A stretch of DNA of 64,000 nucleotides. Source: Cyanobacteria bacterium FACHB-471. GTDB lineage: Bacteria > Cyanobacteriota > Cyanobacteriia > Elainellales > Elainellaceae. This document shows, in pieces, positions 53,564-61,352 of the stretch (position 1 is its first letter; each line of letters starts with the position of its first letter). The position numbers and the translations under genes were made by a program. The stretch spans positions 248,001-312,000 of the forward strand of contig JACJOC010000077.1 of assembly GCA_014695345.1 (NCBI GenBank), read 5' to 3'. A model generated the notes under the pieces. That model saw only the letters and a list, made by a program, of their open reading frames with translations. It did not search any database and was not told where the DNA came from.

Positions 53564-53702
53564 GTTTATAAAGACTATTGATATTTATTGATATTTCCTG
53601 TCCCTTTTCCTGAGCTGCTTTATAAGGACTATGGATATTTACTGATGTATCTTTTCTGTCGGTCTAAGAAAGTTTATAAAGACCATTGATATTTACTGAT
53701 AT
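53564..53702 (-). promoter_or_regulatory. Three 31-bp motifs spaced 54 bp apart upstream of cmpA
   Basis: Copies start at 53564, 53618 and 53672. The first reads GTTTATAAAGACTATTGATA followed by TTTATTGATAT; the others differ by a few bases. Each holds a TTTATAAA-like palindrome and a TGATATTTAcTGATAT direct repeat. Even spacing near five helical turns suggests repeated binding sites for a regulator such as CmpR (inference), 307-445 bp from the cmpA start. Confidence 0.7.
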
Positions 53703-53931
53703 GTTGCTTTCCCCTTCAAGTAGAGGAAGCAATTCTTGTACTGCTAATAGGTCGTTTGTCTGAATTGATTAGATATGTTAATTAACTGCATTAATTGAAT
53801 TTCCCTCAAATAAAGTGAATGCAGCCTTAGTTTTTAGAGATGAACTTTTCCTGTTATATCGGTTGGTCTAGTGGTTGATAGGGGCTAGATGAATGTCTGA
53901 AGTGACTGAAATGCTCAAAATAGACTTGAGT

Positions 53932-53963
53932 GCGATCGCTTTCAATGAGCTGAAAGCGATCGC
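53932..53963. terminator. HIP1-based hairpin
   Basis: GCGATCGCTTTCA and TGAAAGCGATCGC form a perfect 13-bp stem with a 6-base loop. It could end transcription from the cupin gene at 54147, though no T-run follows. Confidence 0.5.
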
Positions 53964-54146
53964 CTCACTAACAACCTGAATGAATCGCGTTAATTTCCTT
54001 AGCTTCTCACTGCAAGTTGCCGAATTGTAAAGAATCGTTCCTGAATGGTTTGCCCATCTTTTCAGGTTTGCATTGCTAACGCTTCAGTCTAAGTTCGATA
54101 GCCATTCTGAATTGATAGATTAATGCGTGCCTCGGTCACAGACTGT

Positions 54147-54455
54147 CTATCTGGAGTAAAACCAAAATTCAATTTCAGAAGTTGCCTGATCAAACCGAGC
54201 CGCGTGGACAGTTTGTGCTGGTACGTGATACCAGTCTCCTACCATGTAGTGTGTTTCCTGACCGTCTACGATTAAAATCAGTTCTCCTTGAGTAATCACA
54301 CCAACGTTGTCAGTATCGTGAGTGTGAGGTGGGATGTTTGTTCCTGCGAGATAGGAGGCAAACAATACGTCGCAGTTTTTAGCTTCTAGCTTAAAGGCAT
54401 CAAACGGTCCCTCAAACTTAGGTAGCGATCGCAGTTGTTGGGGGAAGTGCGTCAT
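54147..54455 (-). CDS. Small cupin protein
   Basis: About 102 residues from ATG 54455, which has GAGGAAAA upstream; the open frame before it adds 38 unlikely residues. A single cupin barrel: SYLAGTNIPPHTHDTDNVGV holds the His ligands, ITQGELILIVDGQETHYMVG the glycine turn, and HVPAQTVHAARFD the last His. It is divergent from an AraC regulator that may control it. It may be a small-molecule sensor or metal-dependent enzyme; the function is unknown. Confidence 0.8.
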   Translation of the reverse strand: MTHFPQQLRSLPKFEGPFDAFKLEAKNCDVLFASYLAGTNIPPHTHDTDNVGVITQGELILIVDGQETHYMVGDWYHVPAQTVHAARFDQATSEIEFWFYSR

Positions 54456-54640
54456 GGTTTTTGTTTTCCTCAAAAGTAAAGTTGGTTTTCTACGAGGGGT
54501 ATGAGAATTAAGATAAATGGATTGGAAAAACAAATCTTTCAAATTCAATATTTCAAAATCTTGCAGCATAGGTGCATGATCGATGACAAGCTCTCTCTAT
54601 TCATCCAGTTTCTAGTACGCCATTACCTCTCTCGCCTCCA

Positions 54641-55459
54641 TTGCAGGGACGGCGATTTGAGAGCGATCGCCTGTTTGTTGAGCTGTGTCCCAGACAGCCT
54701 TATCAGGTTCGCTATCAACCTAACTGGCATGTTTTAGGAATTGCGCTAGAAACCCAGTCTGGCTATCATGCGTTTGCAAGCGATCGGATTAGTCCTTATC
54801 ATGCGCCTGCTAATACCTTTGCTTTTACCCCAGCCCATTGTGAAACGTTTTCCGAATCTAGCCGAGGAGGAGCCTATCTAATCTTCGCTTTGTCAAAGGA
54901 ACTATTTGAAACTTATGTGAGTGATATTGCACCACACCAATCCCCAACGCTACGGCGGCTCTCACATCTCCACAATCAGCACATCACGGCGATTGGACGA
55001 GCAACCCAAACGTTTATCCAAACTAATCCATCAGGTGGTCGTCTTTATTTTGAGGCGCTAGCCGCGCAATTTGCGACCCATGTCATTCTTGCTTTGGTGT
55101 CCAAGCCTGAAAACACACCCCAAGTGAGTAAGCTCTCAGCACGGGCATTTGATCACCTGCTTGAGTTTGTTGAAGCTAATCTGTGTGAAGATTTATCGCT
55201 CAATGCCCTTGCTGAAATCGTAGAAATGCCTCCATCTCAGTTTATGCGATGGTTTAAGGCAAAGATTGGGCAATCTCCTCACGCCTGGATCATTACCTGC
55301 CGCCTCAACCGTGCCAAAACGTTGTTAGCTAAGACAGAACAACCGATCGCCCAGATTGCTTTTGACTGTGGCTTCAGCAGTCAGAGTCACATGACTACAT
55401 TATTCTCCAGATATATCGGTATCACGCCTAAGCAGTATCGGGAGAAGGTTAGTCACTAA
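54641..55459 (+). CDS. AraC-family transcriptional regulator
   Basis: About 272 residues starting at TTG 54641; no ATG is available near the N-terminus. The C-terminal 100 residues are two helix-turn-helix units (DLSLNALAEIVEMPPSQFMR; RAKTLLAKTEQPIAQIAFDC; GFSSQSHMTTLFSRYIGITP). The N-terminal 165 residues are a cupin-like sensor region. It is divergent from the small cupin gene, its likely target. Confidence 0.85.
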   Translation: MQGRRFESDRLFVELCPRQPYQVRYQPNWHVLGIALETQSGYHAFASDRISPYHAPANTFAFTPAHCETFSESSRGGAYLIFALSKELFETYVSDIAPHQSPTLRRLSHLHNQHITAIGRATQTFIQTNPSGGRLYFEALAAQFATHVILALVSKPENTPQVSKLSARAFDHLLEFVEANLCEDLSLNALAEIVEMPPSQFMRWFKAKIGQSPHAWIITCRLNRAKTLLAKTEQPIAQIAFDCGFSSQSHMTTLFSRYIGITPKQYREKVSH

Positions 55460-55482
55460 CAGTTCTAGCTAGCCCTCAGACT

Positions 55483-56340
55483 TTACATGATCAAGCGGCG
55501 ATCGCCATACCATTGACTCAAATCTCGCTCAAGTTGATCAAGGATGGCGATTGCCTTCACTATTGAGTCTGCATCAACGGTTAAAAGAGTAAACGCTGAC
55601 TCAACCCGTTGCTGATAGTTTTGCGGACACAGTGCAAAGCTGTTGGCAACTGCTACTGCACCTTTCTCGTTCAATAAGTACTCTTCGTTGAGGGCAAATA
55701 AGACCTGATTCATACAGGCTACGCTGCGGAAACAACAACCTGCTGCATAAGCAACATCATTACGCGCGATCGCCTTTTGAGCAACGAACAGTGAAAAACT
55801 AATTTCCCAGGCAAACTTATTAATGGTTGCTTGTTTAAGTCCAGTTGGATAAGGAATTGTCTTAGTCTTTAGAGCAGCTAAAATGCCATCTGGATCATGA
55901 AGTGGCAAACCGAATGCAACTTCACCCATATAAATTGAAGATACAAAGCCGTGAGGATGTCCCGGTTGATAATCAATCGTGATTTGCCCAGCATGGCATT
56001 CCTCAATTACACGATCAACTTGAGCCACATCCCGATAGAGAAAATCTACAGAGACACCCTCTATCTTGAGCCAGCCACCCCCATTAATCCATTTGCCCCA
56101 CTCACCAATGGGAGTGATTAGGTTTGTGCGATGATTGTCGTTCAGTTGCGAGGCGAGATGATTAAGAGCGATGAGATCAGGCGGGTTCTCTGGCTGGTAG
56201 TAAATACCTAAATCTACGTCTGACTTTGGTGTATGAGTACCTCTTGCTCTTGAACCACCGAGGGCGATCGCTGCAATTCCCTCAACTGATTGCAGGCGAT
56301 CGACAACACGGTGAATGAATTGAGGCAATTGCTGATTCAT
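55483..56340 (-). CDS. Nucleotidyltransferase-domain protein
   Basis: A 285-residue protein with the Pol-beta-type nucleotidyltransferase motif ALGGSRARGTHTPKSDVDLG (G-S-x-A-R-G then D-x-D, residues about 26-45) and a third Asp near VSVDFLYRDV. The C-terminal helical half contains AYAAGCCFRSVACMNQVLFA, a HEPN-like substrate-binding bundle. Aminoglycoside adenylyltransferases and MNT-type AMPylating antitoxins share this fold. No toxin gene pairs with it. Substrate unknown. Confidence 0.78.
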   Translation of the reverse strand: MNQQLPQFIHRVVDRLQSVEGIAAIALGGSRARGTHTPKSDVDLGIYYQPENPPDLIALNHLASQLNDNHRTNLITPIGEWGKWINGGGWLKIEGVSVDFLYRDVAQVDRVIEECHAGQITIDYQPGHPHGFVSSIYMGEVAFGLPLHDPDGILAALKTKTIPYPTGLKQATINKFAWEISFSLFVAQKAIARNDVAYAAGCCFRSVACMNQVLFALNEEYLLNEKGAVAVANSFALCPQNYQQRVESAFTLLTVDADSIVKAIAILDQLERDLSQWYGDRRLIM

Positions 56341-56433
56341 TTTGACTCCACTTTCATCACCGCTTCAAACCAATATCTTGAAAGTGACAAAAACTATAGG
56401 GATCGCTCTCCTAGTATTTCTGAATCAAAGTTC

Positions 56434-56520
56434 TTAACCAAGGGATGAGGCGATCGCATCCTGTTCATCCGCAAGTAAAGTCTTTAGTTGGGCAATCGCT
56501 CGTTCAAGTAACTCCGTCAT
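56434..56520 (-). pseudogene. Truncated antitoxin gene
   Basis: An ATG complementary to 56518-56520 opens MTELLERAIAQLKTLLADEQ, then DAIASSLG and TAA. This is the N-terminus of a type II antitoxin common in cyanobacteria (MTELLxRAIAQxKTLPxxEQDAIAS...), which normally continues for 40-50 residues to a toxin-binding tail. No toxin gene follows. Confidence 0.55.
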
Positions 56521-56562
56521 AACTCTTCACTGCAGAGGAGTTTTGCTAATCATTGCTTATAG

Positions 56563-56949
56563 CTACCGTGGCAGTCGAGTAAACTTCATCGTGATACCCC
56601 CTGTATTGCCAAGCTTGCCTCCGTTACCAGCAAGCCCAATCTGCCCCTCTGCATTAACCTCAACTGAAAGCGTTACTTCATCTAGACACATTCCGTTATT
56701 TTGTTCTGCTTGAGTAAACAAATCACCAACGACTTGCATTAATCCATTCATCTGTGTCTTAAGAGCTTGGGCATCCAGTGGTATACGTTTCTTTGTGAAA
56801 AGACGGCTAACTCTGTCTGAAATAACACTAGGTGGACAATCATATCCTCCACCTGTATCTTCACCCGAACGTTCGCCATCAATGATAGATGATTCGATAA
56901 ATTCTTCCTTTTCAACAAGTACCCAAATCGTTGAGTTCTCTTCTGTCAT
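56563..56949 (-). CDS. Pepco-like protein next to a caspase
   Basis: About 128 residues from ATG 56949 (MTEENSTIWVLVEKEEF); an in-frame TTG at 57021 would add 24. A short beta start is followed by an acidic Gly-rich loop, then FTKKRIPLDAQALKTQMNGL and MCLDEVTLSVEVNAEGQIGL. It ends in GNGGKLGNTGGITMKFTRLP. This is the pattern of peptidase-co-occurring (Pepco/CU044_2847-type) proteins, found beside trypsin- or caspase-like genes in bacterial conflict systems. It lies downstream of the caspase-FGE gene on the same strand. It may bind or regulate the protease (inference). Confidence 0.6.
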   Translation of the reverse strand: MTEENSTIWVLVEKEEFIESSIIDGERSGEDTGGGYDCPPSVISDRVSRLFTKKRIPLDAQALKTQMNGLMQVVGDLFTQAEQNNGMCLDEVTLSVEVNAEGQIGLAGNGGKLGNTGGITMKFTRLPR

Positions 56950-57138
56950 GACTGATTTATTTAACTCCACAAACACATGACTATATGAAACTAATTGTAG
57001 GGTTAGAACCTCCGTGCTCAAGCAACCTTAAGCTTCTTCTCTTGAATGGAAACCTTCAGAATAAGCATTTCATGTAAATCACTAGAGGACAAGAGCAGGA
57101 AAATCTTTTACGCTCAACTATACAGCGGGACATAGTAT

Positions 57139-58992
57139 TCATGATGTAGAGACAACAACACGAAAGCCGAGAGCATCATCACGGTTATCAAGTTCTGCTT
57201 GGGAACGGTACGCTGAACGACAAGCGGCGGGATCGCTGCTCCACGACCCACCGCGAATGACCCGAGAAGCATGATCACCTGCTTCTATCCATGCTCTTGC
57301 ATCTGTGGGTGCTCCATTATAATTCTCATGCCAGATGTCCTGACACCACTCAAAAACGTTGCCGTGCATATCCGACAAACCAAATATATTGGCGTAGGAA
57401 AACTCATTAACTGCGTTCGTTGACTGTCGGTACTTCCCCACGGGACCACATCCATAGATGTAATCACCATGATAATTTGCTTCACTTGTTCTAATTGTTT
57501 CGCCAAAATGAAAAGGAGTTGTTGTTGTCGCTCGGCAAGCATATTCCCATTCTGCTTCACTCGGTAAACGATATTCACGCCCTGTGTAAAGACTCAAACG
57601 GTCGCAAAACTCCATAGCTTCATGCCAACTTATGCACTCTACGGGATAAGTATTGCCTTTGAATCTAGCAGGATTAGCTTCCAACTCTAAATTCACTTTA
57701 GGTAGAAACGACACCACACTCCATTGAGCTTGGGTAACTGGATATCGTCCCATCGAAAAAGAACTCACCTTTACTTCGTGCTGCGGTCTTTCACGCTTGG
57801 TTCGTCCCTTTTCACCCTGAAATGTCCCCATCATAAAAGAACCACCCGGAATATTGACTAATTCCAACATAATCCCATTACCCAGATCTTCCTTCTGGCA
57901 TACCACTTCAGCTTGACGACGTTCTATTTCTTGACCTTGAGAATTTACCTGCACTATTTCAAATGAAAAGCTTGCTCCTAGTACAGGTTTAGTTGGTAAT
58001 TGTTGCGGTCGCAATTTACTAATACTGCTAGCAGGCAGTACACTTCCAGTTCTGCTTCCTGCATCACAAGGGTGTTTAGCTGTTATTTCAGTTCTGGACC
58101 AAATTCTTTTCAAGCCTTTCCATGCAGATTGATCATCGTGGTATATGGCTAACACCCGCTTCCATAAATGCTCAGCCTGTTCAAGATCTCCCTCTAATTC
58201 TGCCTCTCTCGCATCTTCCCTAAGGGTAGCAATATCAAGTTCTGTTGCTTGTTCTGGTAACAATATCAGATGCAATTTTGTTGCTGGCTCTATAACGATA
58301 TAAGGAGTTTGAGTAGGTTTCCCATACTTCTGATTCAAAGCTGGAACGTTATCCAACAAAAATTTATTCAACCGCTCCACTGTTGCACAGTTCTCTTCTC
58401 CTTGAAGACGCAGTGCAGTCAATAGTACATTGGTGAAAGAACCTTGTTGCAATGCATCTATTTCGTAAGATGACTCATCAGGGCTACACGAAAATACCGT
58501 TATAATGCCTTTTGGTTCCTCTGTACCAACGCCAACTCCATTTCGACGTCCTTGATTCCGGCAAGCATCTATCATTAGCACTACGTTATCTGCACCGCAA
58601 CGCCGTAGCCTCTCCGTAATGTGATAGATAGATATGCCAGTTCCATCCACATCACCTGGATCAGCATCAAACGGCATTAAGTAATCTCGTCCTTGATGGC
58701 GTAAACCATGTCCTGCGAAGAAAAACCAAAAATTGTCCCCTGAGGACAAGAAAGGTTTCTCAAACCGAACTCGTAGGAATCGTCTCAGAGTACCAATGCT
58801 AGGTACTGCTTCAAAGGGTAAGCCATAATCTTGTTTGATAGGAGGTGCATCCTCTGCAAAGAGATAGGCCTCAAATCCTGCTTCTTCTACAAGATAGTCT
58901 CGCATCAACTCAGCATCATGCTTGGCATAGCTAAGATCTTGAAGGTTATTGTACTTATTTATGCCAATGCAAATTGCAAAATTCTTCCCCAT
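57139..58992 (-). CDS. Caspase-like peptidase fused to an FGE-type domain
   Basis: A 617-residue protein. Residues 1-240 are a C14 caspase: FAICIGINKYNNLQDLSYAK, catalytic His95 in FFFAGHGLR, and Cys144 in LMIDACRNQGR. A helical linker at about 255-300 may be a TPR pair. From about residue 372 comes a formylglycine-generating-enzyme-like domain (MLELVNIPGGSFMMGT; YPVECISWHEAMEFCDRLSL; YRLPSEAEWEYACRA; RVIRGGSWSSDPAACRSAYR). Caspase-FGE fusions are typical of cyanobacteria; the FGE part often recognises ligands or peptides rather than sulfatases. No HIP1 site falls in it. Confidence 0.9.
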   Translation of the reverse strand: MGKNFAICIGINKYNNLQDLSYAKHDAELMRDYLVEEAGFEAYLFAEDAPPIKQDYGLPFEAVPSIGTLRRFLRVRFEKPFLSSGDNFWFFFAGHGLRHQGRDYLMPFDADPGDVDGTGISIYHITERLRRCGADNVVLMIDACRNQGRRNGVGVGTEEPKGIITVFSCSPDESSYEIDALQQGSFTNVLLTALRLQGEENCATVERLNKFLLDNVPALNQKYGKPTQTPYIVIEPATKLHLILLPEQATELDIATLREDAREAELEGDLEQAEHLWKRVLAIYHDDQSAWKGLKRIWSRTEITAKHPCDAGSRTGSVLPASSISKLRPQQLPTKPVLGASFSFEIVQVNSQGQEIERRQAEVVCQKEDLGNGIMLELVNIPGGSFMMGTFQGEKGRTKRERPQHEVKVSSFSMGRYPVTQAQWSVVSFLPKVNLELEANPARFKGNTYPVECISWHEAMEFCDRLSLYTGREYRLPSEAEWEYACRATTTTPFHFGETIRTSEANYHGDYIYGCGPVGKYRQSTNAVNEFSYANIFGLSDMHGNVFEWCQDIWHENYNGAPTDARAWIEAGDHASRVIRGGSWSSDPAACRSAYRSQAELDNRDDALGFRVVVSTS

Positions 58993-59284
58993 TTTTATCT
59001 GACAGTCGTCTTCTCAGATTTATGACAATAAAACTTTTTAATCTTCTACGGGTCTAATTTTCCGTCCGCTCGCGGCGTTTGTAATGAGCGGAAGTGCGTC
59101 CCGAAGGGAAAATTCCGTAATGCCTCGTCCGCTGGCGGCGAGGATAGGAATTTTAGCGCTCCGCAACTTTTACTCTATGAAGCGCAACACGCTATCTTAT
59201 AACCTAATTCAAGAATGCGAGGTAGGAGAGAGTCCATTTTTTCCACCTAATTAATGTTGAGATAACATCGCTGATGTTATTAAC
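58993..59284. other. Intergenic DNA with GC-rich fragment
   Basis: No gene. 59061-59165 is GC-rich within AT-rich surroundings and contains partly inverted pieces (GTCCGCTCGCGGCG; GTCCGCTGGCGGCGAGGA). It looks like a decayed intergenic repeat. Confidence 0.4.
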
Positions 59285-61138
59285 TTAAGGGGGTTGACGG
59301 AACGTCGAGTTAATTCTTTGCTCCTTTTCTATTTCTAGCTTATCTAGACGACTATCGATCATCCAAAAAAATATAGAGCCAAGAAGCAAAAAAGCTATTG
59401 CTATCCATGTTATTGTTGCCCACCATTCAGCTTCAGAGTTCTTCTTAGCTTGAGATAGCTCTCTTCTTACAGCACCAATCTCTTCAGAATTCTTCTTGAC
59501 TTGGGTTAGCTCCTCTCTTACAGCATGAATGTCTTTCATTGCACCATTAACAGCTGTAGTTAAAACTCTAGAGTGTTTTCCTGTATTCTCTAAATTCGAT
59601 CCTATCGATTTTATATTGACTGATAGGGCATCAATTTTTCTACTTAAATTCTTAATGCTAGATTGATTTTCTTCTACGCTCTCTTCCAACCAGTTAATTT
59701 CTCTCCTTAAATCTTCAATATTAGATTGACTTTCTTCCGTAATCCTTTCCAGCGAATCTACTCGATTATTCCTGTCTTTAATGGTAAGCCAAATGCTCTC
59801 CTCAAGTAGTTGAATACTTAAGGTGTGTTCAGCTACTAAATGACTTTTTTCTTCTTTTAATCTCTCAAGTTCTGCTTCAACCCCGTTCAACAATTCTTTG
59901 CTGTCATTAACAGTATTCCTGACCTCATGAGACAATCTATCCTTCACTTGCTGAAGCTCTTGCCACAGTATTTTATGTCTCCGTCTAGTATCACTCTCCA
60001 TCTCATTTATGTTTTGTTGTAAAGCAAGTTTCAGCTCTTCTTCTACCTTAGAAATAGATTCCCTTATGGTAGAAGGTAATTTTTCTATTTCTAGTTCAAG
60101 TCGTGCAATGCTCTCTTGGATGCCATCCAACAAATCGATATTATGAGCTGCACTATTGAATCGATGGTAAGCATCCAGAAGAACGCTTAATACAGTATAA
60201 GTTTCTCTCTCTTCTGTAATATTTTTATTTCTTGAGCCAATGTAGTTTTCAACTTTCAACTCAGCTGTATGAATTATTTGATCAGCATTACACTGATTTA
60301 CCTGAAGCTTGTCGAGTTGACATCGGTCAAGATTAGGTCTTTCCTTCTTAGGCTCTGGAGTTAAGTTTAGTTCATGGCTATAGAATGCGCTTAGAATTTT
60401 TATTGCTGTCTGTTTCTCGTACTCAAAAGCATCTGCAACTAATAACTTCTTTCTTAGTTCTCTATATTCATCTATTAACCGTTTAGATACCGTGACCTTT
60501 TTGTTGTCATAAGGGCTAACAAACTCTGGATTTTCTGGATTTTTGCTAATAAATTCTTCAATCCACTCTGCGATATCAGTAACAGATGGAGGAATTTTTT
60601 CAATTGCAATTCTTGCTTTAAGCAGTGAGAGAACATCAATCGCGTCTTGTTCTAATTTTCTTTTCTGATACAATTCCTTGATTAAAGCTAATTCTAATTG
60701 TGTGATAATCTTTTGTTCAACCATTAACTCAGCTAGATCTGGATTGACTCTAACCGAGTGATTTTTCATTAGTGGTAGAAGTAGGGCGACTTCTGCTTGT
60801 ATAGGATTGCCGTCACCAAACTTCTTAATGCAACTTGAACCAATCCGAGCAATGTGTCTGGTGAAGAGGTTTCTAATGTAAGTGACATATTTAACTTCTT
60901 CACCATCACCCTTACCTTGACCGCACAAACAACTTGAATTTGGTTCAATTTCTGCGCCAGTAAAGAACCATTGTTCAGAAATATCCTGAAGATTCTCTTC
61001 AATGACATTCTCTAGATTCTGGACAAGATCTGTTTCAGAAAACTGAACAAGCCGACAGACTAACAAATCAAATTTTTTACGTCTGTATGGCTCATTTCGA
61101 TTGTATAGATCATCCCGATCGTTAATGAGTTTGTGCAT
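59285..61138 (-). CDS. Membrane-anchored coiled-coil protein with N-terminal Cys cluster
   Basis: A 617-residue protein. Residues about 55-110 resemble a small zinc-binding unit: SSCLCGQGKGDGEEVKYVTY, then IRNLFTRHIARIGSSCIKKF, a C-x-C...C arrangement seen in phage and bacterial proteins. Residues about 300-580 are a long coiled coil (LARLELEIEKLPSTIRESIS; RREINWLEESVEENQSSIKN). One membrane helix stands near the C-terminus (WWATITWIAIAFLLLGSIFF). No family name is known to me. AT-rich with no HIP1 site. It lies upstream of the caspase gene on the same strand, so it could be part of the same system. Confidence 0.7.
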   Translation of the reverse strand: MHKLINDRDDLYNRNEPYRRKKFDLLVCRLVQFSETDLVQNLENVIEENLQDISEQWFFTGAEIEPNSSCLCGQGKGDGEEVKYVTYIRNLFTRHIARIGSSCIKKFGDGNPIQAEVALLLPLMKNHSVRVNPDLAELMVEQKIITQLELALIKELYQKRKLEQDAIDVLSLLKARIAIEKIPPSVTDIAEWIEEFISKNPENPEFVSPYDNKKVTVSKRLIDEYRELRKKLLVADAFEYEKQTAIKILSAFYSHELNLTPEPKKERPNLDRCQLDKLQVNQCNADQIIHTAELKVENYIGSRNKNITEERETYTVLSVLLDAYHRFNSAAHNIDLLDGIQESIARLELEIEKLPSTIRESISKVEEELKLALQQNINEMESDTRRRHKILWQELQQVKDRLSHEVRNTVNDSKELLNGVEAELERLKEEKSHLVAEHTLSIQLLEESIWLTIKDRNNRVDSLERITEESQSNIEDLRREINWLEESVEENQSSIKNLSRKIDALSVNIKSIGSNLENTGKHSRVLTTAVNGAMKDIHAVREELTQVKKNSEEIGAVRRELSQAKKNSEAEWWATITWIAIAFLLLGSIFFWMIDSRLDKLEIEKEQRINSTFRQPP

Positions 61139-61299
61139 GGTAGTTCACCACTTAGCATGATTTATGTATAACTCAACGAAATCAAAATCACCAGTGTAAG
61201 TAAACCAGAATTGAGATGAATTTTGATCTTCTGCTACTCATTCAAAAAATGAAAGGTTAATTAATCTTTGTATTGATCCCTTCATTAAAAGCACTACAA

Positions 61300-61331
61300 A
61301 AAAGAGGGTGAGCATTGCCCACCCTCTTTTC
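61300..61331 (-). terminator. Terminator of the transketolase gene
   Basis: AAAAGAGGGTG and CACCCTCTTTT form an 11-bp stem with a 10-base loop 22 bp beyond the stop codon. On the minus strand a run of six T follows. Confidence 0.9.
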
Positions 61332-61352
61332 AACTCACTTCATCAATGTCAA

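Larger units (their letters stand above)
53258..54146. other. Long noncoding region between cmpA and the cupin gene
   Basis: No gene seen. It contains three 31-bp motifs at exact 54-bp spacing (53564-53702) and a HIP1-based hairpin at 53932-53963. The stretch next to cmpA is AT-rich and likely holds its promoter. Confidence 0.6.

Noticed and set aside
53564-53702. CRISPR array
   Set aside because: Three 31-bp motifs with 23-bp gaps look array-like, but the copies are degenerate, the gaps are short and no cas gene is present.
55483-56340. MNT-type antitoxin of a HEPN-MNT pair
   Set aside because: No HEPN toxin gene is adjacent, and the protein is longer than MNT antitoxins.
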